64,000 bases of DNA from Thuidium tamariscinum (taxonomy: Eukaryota; Streptophyta; Bryopsida; Hypnales; Thuidiaceae), in the NCBI GenBank assembly GCA_947034885.2, contig OX344751.2:23622001-23686000 (forward strand), in the 5' to 3' direction. Below the pieces are notes generated by a model. The model had not been told where the DNA came from and did no database searches. It saw only the letters and a list, made by a program, of their open reading frames with translations. A program made the position numbers and the translations under genes. Positions 12,867-25,452 of this stretch are shown here, piece by piece (positions within the stretch are counted from its first letter, which is position 1; the number at the start of each line of letters is the position of its first letter).

Positions 12867-13921
12867 CATTTTGGCAAAATTGCATCGAGTGGAGCATATT
12901 CAACTCCTAAGTCCCCTTACCTTACCTTACGCTGAGTTCAGTTTGAAATTCATTAACTTGAGTTCGGGGGACTTGAATTCCCAGGCGCAAAGACTACAGT
13001 GAAAGTTTGAACCTGAAATTACCACGTGGCGCAATAGAGTACTGCCATTGCGTCATCGGTCCCCCTTCGTCGAACCTTCTGCCCCCCTACCCGTTCGCGG
13101 ACTTTTGCATTCAGTCATTCAGTGTCGCAAGCTTCCGTCACTCCTTCTCCGCCGGCAGTCCGGCACCTTCGTCTTCCTGGCAATTCGATCCACGGCCAAC
13201 CGTGATCCCTCACACAATGCACCCAATCGTGCGTATGCCCAAACATTTCATGAAACTTCGAAAATTGTTCCATAATTGTTGCTGAAATGCTTCGAATTGA
13301 GTGCTGGACCAGTGCGAAGGAACCACGCATGTCAACAAGGGACCTGGTCAATGATCTCTCAGGGTTTGCAAAATACCGCGTCAGTCTTCCTTCACTGTCT
13401 CGCTCACTTTGGGACTTCAGTTAAAGCTTAGACTTCGCTGCGGCCGGCAGGTTCACCGAAATTTGAGGTATGGCGGGACTGGTTGGGGTGGTGGGGTTGA
13501 GACCAAGTTAGGGTGCGATGTGGGGTTGTGGTAGAGTTATCAATTGCAAGATTGGGTTTGCGGAAACTATATGTAATTGCCGGTTTGTTACTTTTCTCGG
13601 AGTGGGGTTTGGCATGGGGTTAAAGACTGAATTTTGGATCGGGCCGCCGACCAAGCTTCGGAGGGCGGTACAGTGGGTTTGAGGGTAGAGTGGAAGATTC
13701 TAGAAGGATCAGGATGTGGGAAGGATTGGTGGGGGCTTTCAAGTAGGGTATCTTGGATTGCAACTGATCTTTGCTGGAGTTCTGAGCGTGTTGTATCTTT
13801 GGTGTTGCAGTTATTCAGGGTTGGATTTTTTATGAATTGGAGGCGAGCTTTTGAGTTCGGAGATTTTGGCGTGGAATTCGTGGTTTTTGGTTTCTGGTTG
13901 TAGCAATTTTTTGTTGGCAAG
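12867..13921 (+). promoter_or_regulatory. DA1 promoter and 5' leader region
   Basis: Base composition rises sharply from about 12960 up to the DA1 start codon, as expected of a transcribed leader. Short frames occur on both strands, but none has a recognisable domain or clean splice pairing with DA1. A leader intron is possible (TTGCAG-type acceptors near 13810) but I cannot fix the transcription start. No TATA box can be assigned with confidence. Confidence 0.45.
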
Positions 13922-16900
13922 ATGAAGTGGTTGGATAAATTACTTGGGGATTCGGGATCAAGTCACTATCGCTATGATCAAGGCGACGAGTATCCTAGAC
14001 ACGATACCATTCCGCGGCAGACCTCAGGAGGCTGGAATGGTCCCAATATATTTGATGTAAGTTGATAAAGCTCTAGTACAAAAACTCTACCAAAGCCAAT
14101 ATATTTGTTGTAGTCTTCAAGAATTTTTTTGAATTGTGCTAGAGATTGGAAAGGGCGGAGGGTTTTGCAAGTGGTGAAAAGGTTTTGGCAAATTAGAAAA
14201 GATGGGGAGAAGAAGAGAGAAGCTCAGAATTAAAGATTGTATATTTGATGTTGTTGGAGAGAACAGATATTTTGTTTTTGTTTTGTTGGAGAGTATGCTT
14301 GTACTCATATATGCAGCTTTGGGAACATGGATTGGTCGATTCATGGTACACAACTCGTTGTTCACTGATGCTGTTTTGCAGGATGGAAGACGCAATGGTG
14401 AAGGGAATTCTTATGCCCATGACAGGCATGGGTATGACAGGCCTCACCTGTATGATACCAGGCCCATGTATAATAACAGACCGCCTTATGGCCGTGGCGG
14501 TCCTTCAACTGAAGAGGATGATCGAGCCTTTGCTCTTGCTCTGCAAGAAGAAGAACGGCATAGTGAGTACATCCCTTTTGAATTTTTGAATTTTTTGGAT
14601 TTTCTGTTACGGCACTGCTTTGTTTAGCATTGCTTTACATATGCTCAGTTGGATCCGTTTTGGTAGCTCCTTTTAATTGTTCTCTTCCCCCCTCTTTCAT
14701 ACATGTGAATCAATTTCTTATATCGGTAGATTATGATGGGGATTATGTTGCTGATTTCTATTTCAATTTGTCTTATAGACGCTTTGTTATTCTAGAAGTT
14801 TGCCGTCTGAAGCTGCGCACTTTCCAATAGATGAAAACGTTTCCTTGGCAGCGAGACTGACCGGTCTCTGCATATCACCTTCATTCCACCATAGCGATGG
14901 AATTTCTTACATCCTCTTGGGGGCACCTTGGTGTAGAATATGCGATTAGTATCACGAGTCTTTTTGCATCTTAAAGGACTTAGAAGCCTAAATTAGGCCA
15001 CATTTGTTTTTAGCTATATTGAGTAGGCCATATGGGAATTTTTTTTCAGTCAAATTTTCTTTCATTTCTCACCTACGCGTGCTATTTTTCTCATTGACTC
15101 TAGTGATAGAAAATGTGACTCCGTTTGAATTTTATTTTTCACATCGAATTGATTGTTTCTAAACCTTGAGCCCTCAGGGGTTAAACCAAGTCTAATACGC
15201 CCATGGAAGTGCTAGTTTTAATAGAGTTGTGTTCATTTACCAGGAAGACAAGGTCATCATGCGAACTACGTTGACGACGACGAGCAACTGGCAAAAGCAA
15301 TGCAAGAGAGTTTGAATTTCCAGCACCGTGACCCACGGAGGACACCTGATTACCCTCCGGCCTATCCCGCGCCATCTCGGTACGCTTGATGAGTCGACTG
15401 ATTTGATATTTTGAAACCTTTGTCTAGACAGACTGTTGGTCATGTGTTAACTAAACACTTGTAATTTCGTTGTTCTTCGTTGTTATCGTCCCTTCTGATT
15501 CAATTTTGGCTGAGTATGTGTACCAATGTATTTCAAATCATACATAATGTGTGCTGCAGGTCAGGCGGAGTTTCTAATTGCGCTGGGTGTAATGAGTCAC
15601 TTGGTTATGGGCGCTTCTTGAGTTGCTTGGGCAAAAACTGGCACCCAAACTGCTTCTGTTGTAAACTATGCACCAAGCCTATTGCTGATCGTGAGGTTCG
15701 TACTTGTGGATCCTGTCTCGTGCATTAAATCCTGATCTTATCGAAGTCATTACAGTTTGACATACATTGAACTCCTAATAGTCCAAATGGAAAAGAAAGT
15801 CTTCTTCCACATCTATTGGAGATGAAATGAGTCATTTTGGACGATTCAAGGAAGTTAGCAATATGTATCAATAGAAACAAGAAATCGAGGCCTTCATTGT
15901 TGAACAACGGAAAAATGTTTTTGGAAGTGACTATTGTCGACAGTCGACTTGCAAAGTGAACTGTTTATTTTTAACTTGGGCAATATGATAAAGGGGTTAA
16001 GCTTTTGTGATAGAGGCGATAAAACAGGAAGTTTGGTAGGGATGCGAAGGTGTGATCACCCTCCTGACTGGTTTCTTCTGGGCTCAGTTCTCAGTTCAGG
16101 GGAGTGAAGCTTATCACCGGGAATGTTACAAGGAGCTTTTCCATCCCAAGTGCGAAGTGTGCATGGATTTCGTAAGTGCCTCTTACATGCGGATGTACTA
16201 GACATTGTACTTTGATGTTCCGATTTTAAGTAGCTCCAGTGTGATGCTGATGGGGTATTTGTGTTGATCTTTGAGGCAATGACGGGGTACACCGTTTGTT
16301 CTACATAGTGTGTGGTACGCATTTTGTAGGCCTATGATGCACTATGAACACCATGTGTTTGTGTAATAATCGATGAATACCGTTTATTGAGCTTTGGTTC
16401 TTGTGTTATCCACTTGTTCCTTGAGTGACCATTTACTCAAAAGCTTCTTGACAGGGGTACATAGTTTAAAAATATTATTCTTTTACTCTATGGCTTAGTA
16501 TTTCAGTGTACATGAATCATGGAGCACACTAAATAGAATTAAATTTTGGAGTCAGGTTTGTTCCTCAGTGGTCCAGCCTTTTTGTCAGATGCAACATTGT
16601 TCTCTGACTCTCTTTTGGTTGCACAGATTCCAACGAATCCAGCTGGACTTATTGAATACCGATCGCATCCATTCTGGAATCAGAAGTATTGTCCCAAACA
16701 CGAGAGAGACGGCACACCTCGTTGCTGTAGTTGCGATCGCATTGAGGTTAGCCTTCAACTATTTGTCATTCAAGTGTATCACACAGGATACTCTTGATTT
16801 GCCGGTTTTAATTGTCCCTTTTAAGTCCACGTTTGATGTTTTCGTAATGCGAAAGTATTTTCCGAGATAGGTTATGAAAGAGTAGGAACCATCTAATGGT

Positions 16901-19074
16901 CCGCATAATCTTATGACGTACCCACAGAGATTCACGAAATAGAAATCAGAAAGAATTTGGAACGAGGAGAAGGAATTTAATCACGTCTCAAAATCTTATG
17001 ATGGCAAACAAAAAACTTGGTACAAAACTTGAGGAATCGGTTTCTGTTTCTCCCTGCGTTCTTGTGAGTGATTTCTATTTTTAATAACGGTAAGTTGGTA
17101 ACACCTAGTCTGTTGAATATGATATGAAATCACGTAAGACCCCGTCCATCATCTCATACTGTTGGGTGCAATAATCATGACTTCTGATGAGGAAATTTTT
17201 GTGATACTTAATCAACCAAGGCTTGTTAAGAGTCTGTTTGTACACTTTAGTTCACATCGGCACAAACTGTACCAACGTGAGAGTTTCGGAGTCTGTCTGT
17301 TCCATTTTTTCAAGCTATTTTTGACAGTAAGTTAAATTACTTAACGAGTGTGCATGTCGAATACAGACTGGAGGTCGAGGAACATACGAGGCACTACATG
17401 ATGGCCGTAAGGTCTGTCTGGAATGTTTGGACACTATAGTTGTGGATACCAAGGACTGCCAACCTTTGTACCGAGAAATTTTGAAGTTCTACAAGGATAT
17501 GTTAATGCCAATCGAGCAGGAGATTCCCATGCTTTTGGTGGAACGACAAGCTCTCAATGCAGCTCGGGACAACGAGAAAGATGTAACGAGAGAATTTGCT
17601 CCTTTCTATTCTTATGATATTTCTTTGCACTTGATTAAGGTCTTAGTATACATTACCTGAACTCGACTTCCAGTCCCTTCAAGTCTAGATTTTCAGGTCT
17701 CACTCCAGTTATCATTACTGATATATTCACCATGCTTTGTGGATATTTTATATTCTGTTATAAAATTTTGCGGTTAGTAGGATGCGAGCTATTTTGGAGA
17801 TGTGAATGGAAAAGTGATTCGGTTGCATTTTCTTCTGTGGCAGGGGCACTCTCATACAGCGGAAACACGAGGGTTATGCCTTTCAGAGGAACAAACTATT
17901 ACTACGGTGTTTGGGGGGAAGTCGAGGAATCCAATGAGGAACATGCGAACAGAAAATCAGAAACTCACTCGTCACTGTGAAGTTACCGCTATACTGGTTC
18001 TCTATGGGCTTCCGAGGTAAATCTTGTTTTTTTGTTGTTGTGAAGATCTATCTTGATTGTGTGCCTTATTAGTCATTTTTTCTACTGTTTAATGATGCAT
18101 TAGCCTGTTAGTCTTGAGCTAAAAGTGCCGCTTCCATTTAGATTTAATCATCTAGGAGGCTTCATGGAAGGTAACTAATAGAAAGTAATCATTCCCTTCG
18201 TTTTTAAATTGTGGAAATATGTATTGAAAGCTACTAAGGTAACTACACCCAAGTACGTCTGAGTAAGCAATCGAGCATTGATATATTATTCAATTGCCTT
18301 GTTTTTGTTGGAAATCAAAAGAGTATTCTAGATTCTCTTCTAAAACATTTTTTGGACAAGGTAGGAATAAAGTCCGAAGTGCTGAAATCAAGTGGCACAC
18401 AAAAGCGACCCTATGATCTCGTGAATAGAAGTTGCACATTTTAGACAAGAATTTACTGGGGTTGGTTTCGAGCTAGGTGCAGCTACCTTGTAACCGACTG
18501 ATAGCTTCCAAAGTGGACTTTCTATCATAACTTTGGCAGTAGGGACTTTCATTGATGAGCCTTTGTTTGGGTTTGTGCAGGCTGCTCACAGGGTCCATCT
18601 TGGCTCATGAACTGATGCATGCATGGCTGCGTCTTCAAGGTAAAGAACACAACAATCCAGTCTCAGAACACAGTAGCATTTGAACCCCAATTTTCGAAGC
18701 TGATTTCACCAATTGAGCTGTTATTGTGGCAACTGTATTTATGATACCGTTTTTTTGTTTTTACAGGAACTTTCCCACACATGCGCCCAGAAGTGGAAGA
18801 GGGCATCTGTCAAGTCATGTCACATATATGGCTGACGAAGGAGCTCAATAAACTGACTGGCACCAGCTCGTCCTCCTCATCTTCATCAAGCAGCAGGCCG
18901 AATAGCAACGGGGCTGCTCTTGAAATTCGTCTTGCGGAATTCTATCTGCACCAAATCTCGACGGATTCATCCCCGATTTACGGAGGCGGGTACCGACATG
19001 GATTTGCTGCAGTGCAAGAGTTTGGGCTTGCACGTGTGCTGGAGCATCTCCGGCTAACTGCAAACTTTCCTTGA
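13922..19074 (+). CDS. DA1: DA1-type ubiquitin-activated LIM-domain peptidase
   Basis: Ten exons: 13922-14056, 14382-14562, 15244-15379, 15560-15695, 16100-16171, 16627-16746, 17367-17582, 17844-18016, 18581-18639, 18767-19074. They join in phase to 511 aa; Arabidopsis DA1 is about 530. Two ubiquitin-interacting motifs lie at about 88-105 and 116-131. The LIM zinc ligands are C158, C161, H179, C182, C185, C188, H202 and C205. A second cysteine-rich LIM-like segment spans 213-285. The zinc peptidase motif HELMH is at 399-403, with the downstream EEG (420-422) supplying the likely third ligand. A ten-serine run (443-452) sits where the Arabidopsis protein also has serines. DA1 family peptidases are monoubiquitinated, then cleave growth regulators and limit the duration of cell proliferation (family knowledge). 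The start MKWLDKLL resembles the short basic-aromatic N-terminus of DA1 proteins. All catalytic residues are intact. Confidence 0.95.
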
Positions 19075-20897
19075 GAGTTGCAATGTCATGAATGCAGCAC
19101 TTGATAAGCTCAACTTCTCGAGCTCTCACATTGTCTGGAGTGTTTGCTGTGGAGCCTTGTGACACCCCAATGAGGCCCTTCAGCTACTGTAAAATAATAC
19201 CTTCTGAGGGCATGCATTAGAGCTATCCTTTCATTTATAGTGGTACAAATTCGGAGATTTCCTTTGCAGACTTTGACTGACACAGGATCAATAACCCTCC
19301 TTTTGCCCGACTTTTAAGGATAGCTCTATTGCTGCAAACTGAGTTTGGATCTGGACTTGTAGAGCTTCTTCAAGTGTAGGATGTGATCTCTTCAAACATT
19401 CTTGTGATCCCTGCAGCTCAGCAGAGCGATCACCAGTTGTGTAAGATGATATCAACATGAAATTGAGCATTTTCACCTATTTGAGATGTGGAGCAAGAAC
19501 CTTGTGATGGGCGAACGACATGAGCTATTTGTCTTACACTTTATGTGTTTCTTGCGCTTGAATTGTAATGTATCATACTTTTGTGTTGAATAGTTTATTT
19601 GAAATTCAACTATGCCAAACAAGATTTTCAGTTTTGAAATTCCAAAAAAAATTTAACACTTTGGAATGCCAATAATTTATGAAGAGATAAAAATACCTAG
19701 AATAATATTCTCTTTGTTTCTTGGATATTGTATACAAATCTACCATATCAAATTCAAACTTGCTTCAAATTTTGTTCAAGTATTTTCTAAAACCAAACTT
19801 GCATAAGGATAATTCAACTAGTATATACAAGCTTTTATAATTATATATTTATTATTGTCTTTTCTATTGTTGAACAAATGTTTTCACATATTTAGAGACT
19901 AACATACAAAATTTTGAAATAGTGAATAATTAAATTAAATTTGAATTTATTTTGGAATTCAATTTCAATTTGCTAAGTTGTAAAGATTTTAGAATTGTTG
20001 TATATCTATTGAAAGATTCTCAATACCATATATTTTGTAACTTTTTATATAAGGAATACAAAATTTGAATGAAATCTACTTTTAGAGTTATTTGAAGTCC
20101 ATTGTGTATACATTCATGACACTTTTTCTTACCATGAATAGATCAAAGTTCCTTTTTTAGCTGTGGATTTTAATTAGTGTTGAAGAATAATTTATCACAC
20201 CAAATTTTTGAGCCCCAACAAGAAAAAACAAAAAACAAAAAAATTATATTAATACTTCAAATAATTTGCTTCTCGAAAAGTACATTCATCTTGGTCCTTT
20301 CTCTACTTATTAGTATGGTTAGATCTTCAAAATACATCACAATTTGATATTTTTTCCATGTCTAGCTTAGGGATAGAAAATGTTTACCACCTTGAAAATC
20401 AACCACGGTCCTTAATGGATTAAAAATGCTTATCCAATGTTTGGATAGTTAAGTATGCAAAAGTAAAAAATGAACAATGCTATGACTTTGCAACCTAAAT
20501 GGGGTGATTGGCAAGCCATTACAATTAGAACTTGAAGTTGTTATTTTTCATACTCATCCTCACACTTATTTTATAGTCTTTTCAATATACTAATTTCAAC
20601 ACTAAAGTGTCAAAAACTAAGATTGTTTTGAGATTTTTTAGAACATTAGTGTTGAAAAGCTATAAAAATATAATATCCTTTTTTTTCTAGTATATATTCA
20701 CTATAGAAGTGGATCCAATTGAATAAAAACTTCCAAAGTCTTTTTTTTGTTACCAATTCTCTCAAGACAAAGTTGAAAAAGGCCTAGCTTGTCTTTTAAT
20801 ATAAAAATATCCAAATGCACTAGTGAACCAAAGTACCATCTTCATTAGATATATATTCAATTAATCAATATCTACCTCCATTCAGAAAAGAGACTTG
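19075..20897 (+). other. DA1 3' region, then AT-rich intergenic DNA
   Basis: The first 500 bp keep gene-like composition and probably hold the 3' UTR; TGTAA/AATGTA-type far-upstream polyadenylation signals occur near 19560-19575. Beyond about 19600 the DNA is AT-rich and I see no gene. Confidence 0.5.
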
Positions 20898-21725
20898 CCC
20901 CCTAAAGGACCAACCTCCTAAATTTGGCAACATAGCAATTTGGGGCACGTACATGAAATTTGGGATTTCCATCTTTGAGGCCCAAATTTTAATAGAAGGT
21001 GGGGACAAGGAAAATCTTTCATGTGCACTAAAAATCATGGCATTTGGAAATATGAGTCAAAAGTTATGGCTTGGTATATTACTTTTTTTCATAAATGGGT
21101 AGTTCAGGTAAATTTTTAAAAATCACTTTTTTTTAAAACTAAAATTTGAAATTGGTTTCCTTCATTTATGCATTGATGGAAAGCATTGAATCATTCCATT
21201 TTGATCAATAAGTCAAAAGTTATAAGGAGTTTTTGTTTGCAAGGCAACTATGGATTCCCTACTCTAAAATAAACTTTGAAGTCCTTTATATTACTCAAAT
21301 TTCAATATTTCTTGAAAAAAAATAAAATCATAAGATGTAGATTGTTTATTACAACATTGCAACCAATGAGATTGACATTTTTTAATCCCATAAATAAATT
21401 CTTAATAATTTTGTATTTTGAATCATTTGCTACTTCTTTCTACTTACTACTTTTTTCCTATATGTTGTACAATTCCAAATATTTTGAAATTTTTTAGGCA
21501 AGTTCCGTACTTTGTCTCATCAATGAATCAAAGAAGCATAACCGTTGTGGACCATTTTTCATATGATTGTCGCCTTTGAAGTGCAATTGCCCTATTTTTT
21601 GCCCCATCTTTTTCAGAAGGTGACAATCATATGAAAATGGTCCAAAACAGTTGTGGTTCTTTCAGTTGGATTCATTGATGAGACCAAGTAGGGTATTTGC
21701 CCAATAAATTTCAAAACATTTGGGA
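20898..21725. mobile_element. Rearranged TTAA-family element abutting the GrpE leader
   Basis: The left edge CCCCCTAAAGGACCAAC and the following 600 bp align with the TTAA family in inverted orientation (for example CAAAAGTTATAAGGAGTTT and TTCCTATATGTTGTACAATT). The right tip is lost. Inside it, 21510-21573 and 21618-21690 form a long imperfect inverted repeat. The element stops within about 300 bp of the GrpE start codon, so it forms the upstream boundary of that gene's promoter or leader. Confidence 0.75.
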
Positions 21726-22041
21726 CAGAAAACAGGAGACTGAGGGAGACTGGCGAGCTCCAAGCCCTAAAACAGCGAATCTTCGGATTTCTGCTGCTCT
21801 GCTTCTCCATCGCATCACATTCCATTTCCTCCATCTGCAGTTCCTCAGTTTCTGCACCTCGATTGATCGATCCCTTGGTCGCCATACACCTACAGGTACC
21901 CAGCATATCGTCTCCACTCACTCAACGCAAATTCTCTCTGTTTTAGGTAACATTTCGCCATTCCATTTTCATTCCAATTTCCAATCTGTTGAATGCTTTT
22001 GACGAAATCGCTGTAGATCCAGGCGGAGGTCGTTCGACACC
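21726..22041 (+). promoter_or_regulatory. GrpE promoter/5' leader
   Basis: Pyrimidine-rich, gene-like DNA between the mobile element and the ATG. A small leader intron is plausible, with donor CTACAG/GTACCC near 21895 and acceptor GCTGTAG near 22016. This is not proven. Confidence 0.4.
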
Positions 22042-25000
22042 ATGAGCGGCGCGCAGCGTAGTAGCATGCACTACGCGCGTGCTCTGCTGAGAGCCTTTCA
22101 GAAGGTGGAGCCCTCTCGCCTGGGACCTCGCAGTGGCGGTAGTGGTGCTGCGCCTTCCGTGAAGTCTGTGCAAGGAGCTACTCGACTTCAGAGACTGCGA
22201 GATTCGGATCTGCATTCTGTCGACTCGTTTCAGAAGGTTAGGGAGATTACTTGAAATGGCATGTTTTCGGAGACTTTGGGGAGGGTTTAAGAAGAATGCT
22301 CGATTATGAAAATAAGTTGTCATTGTTTCGGTCGCGAATAATCATAGGCAGTTGCATGTTTCTCTCGCAAGCGTTTCTTTCGTACTGGCAGTGCTTGTGC
22401 TCTGCAGTCCTGATTCGGAAGGCTGATTTAGGGTTTTCCATGCATTACGCCGACTCGATTGAAAAGGTAGAGAGATCGCGCAAAATGACTTGTTTTGAGT
22501 GTGTTTGAAAGTGTTTAAGAAGAATGTACGCTCTGAAGAAAAATTGTATTCTCGTCGCTAATGGTCATAGGCAGTTGCATGTTCTCTCGCGAGTGTTTCT
22601 TTCGTACTGGCAGGGCTTGTGCTCTGCAGTCCTGATAGGGAAGTCTGATTTAGGGTTTCCATGCATTCTACCGACTCGTTGCAGAAGGCAGGGGCGTCCA
22701 AAATAGCGTGTTTCAAGAATTTTGATAGGGTTTAAGAATATTGCTGGATTTTGAGAAAAAGTTATATCTTATTGTCATAAATAATCATGGGCAGTCACGT
22801 ATTCTCTCGAGCGTTTTATTTGTATCGGCAAAACTTGTAGTCCTCATACGAAAGTATGATTTAGGGTTTTCTTCCATTTTTCATTTTTCATTTTTCATCA
22901 GTTACTCGATTAACGTAGAGACACCTAAAATTGCCTCTTTGGTGTTGAGCGTACTTAGTATACTGGTCTAAATTTTATATATTATTGTTTGAGAATGAAT
23001 GAGATTTCCAACGCACTCAAAGAATGCATCATTAAGATATTTTATGCGAAGTTCAAAGTCTTAACGTATTGGCAGATGACCTAAAGCTGACACTTAACAG
23101 ATGCTGAGGTGTATCTACATCCTCTTAATCAACATGTGCCAGTTGTCCAAGATTTTAGGGTTGCGACTTCGGATGTCCATCCCTTTTGTGGTCGATAAAA
23201 ACCATTAGTTTGAGAAGGTTGCAAATTTTAATGCGATAGAGTTAATGCGTGTGTTGAAGTAGAAATATTTTTCGTGGTGCATTGCCGAAATTTCTCTGAT
23301 ATGAAGAATTGGGAATCCGGTTGTGTTGCTCGCAGTCGAGATGGACATCCGCAGCTTGCCCACTTCCTCATGCCGCTCCCTCATTCGGCTCGTGTCCGAG
23401 CATTCATGCTGCCAGTTTTTCTCCTGCAGCTTCACCCGAAGTAAGCGGTAAACCTGGTGCACCAGGAACTTCATCGGATGATGCAACGACGGTGGCCAGC
23501 TCAGAGGAGAAAGACGAGCCCATCCAACCACCTTTTACTGCTGACGAGAAAGGTGGCACAGGTCAGTTTGATCGCAATCACAGAGTCTACTGCGAGATTT
23601 TTTTTTTCTTCTGGGAACATGTGGACCATCAAATTGCAGTTTAAATAGGTTTTAATGGTACGCAAAGTACACCTTACATTGAAATAGAATAGTGTTGTTC
23701 AGCATTCACCACATATCGTAGGCAGTAAAGATGTGAACCTTATGAGGCCCTGGTCATATTCATCGGCAGGAGATTCGCAGTATTGATTACTGTATGGAAT
23801 TTGATCCTGAAAGCCACAATTTTTTTACCCCACTATGTCACTGAGGTTGTGGGCTAAACATTCAGTTCAACGCTTTAGCAACTACAAGAACATTATGAAT
23901 TATTAGAATTAAGTTCTTTCATATTTTTTTGACACTCCAATAATATTCTATGAATTTTGAAATTTAATTCGTAGGGAATCTAATGTTTTCAATAGTATAT
24001 CCCTTCGTTTGATATTTTCAAAGTATCTTCTGTGGTTCAACTCCCATTTGTTGCTGCAGAGATTTCTATTTGCATTGATTACTTCTGAAAGCTCGTGACG
24101 GTTTGAAAATTGTGCTTCGTTTTATCTAGGTGTTGCATTTTGGATAGTGTCTCGTTTAGGTATACTATTTTTATGATGTTACCAAGAACCGTTTATGCGC
24201 TCTAAATCTGCTTCCAGCTTCAGAAGATATATTATACAGCGTGTCATGCTGTTGAAATGTTACAGAACAACGATCTACGATATTTGTTTTGAAGTTCTAT
24301 GTTCTGGTTTTTGATCTAACTCTGCTTTTTTATCTTCTCGCTTGGCATTTTGTTATTATTCAAATGGCGTGCTGAGGAAATTCTCATTGTGGCTCAGGTG
24401 TTAAACAGGACATAAAAGCACGTGAGGACTTGGTCAAAGAGAATGAAGATCTTTTAGGGTTACTGGGTGAACGAGAGGCTCTTCTAGAAGAGAAAGAACG
24501 AGCTTTAACGGATGCAAAGGACAAGCTTCTACGTAGTTACGCTGAAATGGAAAATCTTAGGGATCGCACTAGACGGGAGGCGGAGTTGACCCGAAAGTAT
24601 TCCATTCAGGTACATCAATGTTCTCTGGGAGTATTCCAAAGGTTGGGCGCCAAGCTAGTTTTAGTTTTGTCAGTAAGCATTCTATTAACCTCCGTAACGG
24701 AATTGAAAACTTGCAGGATTTTGCTAAAAGTCTATTGGATGTCGCTGATAACCTTGGACGTGCTTTGGAGATTGTCCAAAAATCTACATCCGCTGCCGAC
24801 GACGCGGAGGCCAACGCTAAACTTCTGAAGTCTTTGCTCGAAGGTGTCGATATGACAGACAAACAGCTTATGAAGGTGTGCCCTTTTTGCTCATTGTCTG
24901 ATGCTTAAATACCAAGCATCACTGAATACTGGATTGCAAGTAGTCTGAGATTGAAGTCACATTGTTTAAATTTTTACAATTTTTTCGCTTGGCCTGGCAT

Positions 25001-25452
25001 GAAATCATTTCCGTTTGTCACAGGTTTTTGAGAAGCACGGGTTGCAGCGATTCAATCCTGAAGGTGAACCTTTTAATCCGAATGAACATCAAGCTGTGTA
25101 CGAAGTCGATGATGACTCGAAACCAGAGGGCGCCGTCGCTGTGGTCTTAAAGGTATCTATTTCCTCTGAAACAATAGTGGTTTGCATTTTGGTCAATTAT
25201 TGAAGAAATTAACGCATTGATACTCAATTTCATTCATTTCTGCAGTGTGTCGAGGATAATTAAACAGTGTCATCCCTTCTTAGGATGAAGATCATTTTCT
25301 CAGGGAGTTGGTATAATATTTTTTTTCGCTTTGAAAGCCTGATCGTTCGCTAACTCTGGGTTTTGTGCACTCATGTGTAGACTGGATATAAGCTGCATGA
25401 CCGTGTCATACGGCCTGCTGTTGTTGGGGTTGTTAAGGGGAAGGGTGAATAG
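22042..25452 (+). CDS. MGE1: GrpE nucleotide-exchange factor, mitochondrial type
   Basis: Six exons: 22042-22236, 23336-23561, 24398-24609, 24717-24875, 25024-25152, 25381-25452. They join in phase to 330 aa. Residues 1-65 are rich in R, S and A and lack acidic residues early, as in a mitochondrial presequence. Residues 66-141 form a low-complexity linker ending in an acidic stretch. The GrpE fold follows: a long charged coiled coil (about 142-210, KENEDLLGLLGEREALLEEK), then LRSYAEMENLRDRTRRE and the DNLGRALE segment. The C-terminal beta domain holds NEHQAVYEVDDDSKPEGAVA and HDRVIRPAVVGVVKG. GrpE swaps ADP for ATP on organellar DnaK/Hsp70 during protein import and folding (family knowledge). 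Intron 1 (1.1 kb) holds a tandem duplication of the exon 1 edge. Plastid targeting is the main alternative. A second in-frame ATG lies at 22069. Confidence 0.95.
22211..22875 (+). repeat. Three-copy tandem duplication spanning GrpE exon 1 edge and intron 1
   Basis: The word CGACTCG recurs at 22221 (in the exon), 22451 and 22672. Each is followed by an AGAAGG/GAAAAGG block, a GGGTTTAAGAAGAATG-like block and then CATAGGCAGTTGCATG. The exon word TGCATTCTGTCGACTCG is matched by TGCATTCTACCGACTCG upstream of 22680. The spacings are about 230 and 221 bp, and the third copy is the most decayed and ends near 22875. Confidence 0.85.
22427..22436 (-). promoter_or_regulatory. Telo-box motif in GrpE intron 1 (first of three)
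   Basis: TTTAGGGTTT (reverse of AAACCCTAAA) occurs here and again at 22649-22658 and 22860-22869, once per downstream tandem copy. Telo-boxes near plant start sites are bound by Myb-like telomere-repeat-binding and related factors (established). Function here is inferred only. Confidence 0.4.

Noticed and set aside
13007..13903. Coding frames in the DA1 leader region
   Set aside because: Frames of 75-110 codons exist on both strands with no domain. Most likely leader or promoter DNA with fewer stops because of higher GC.
22251..22971. Three consecutive frames of 60-85 codons in GrpE intron 1
   Set aside because: They have similar peptides only because the DNA is tandemly duplicated. They lie between well-supported exons 1 and 2 and lack conserved motifs.
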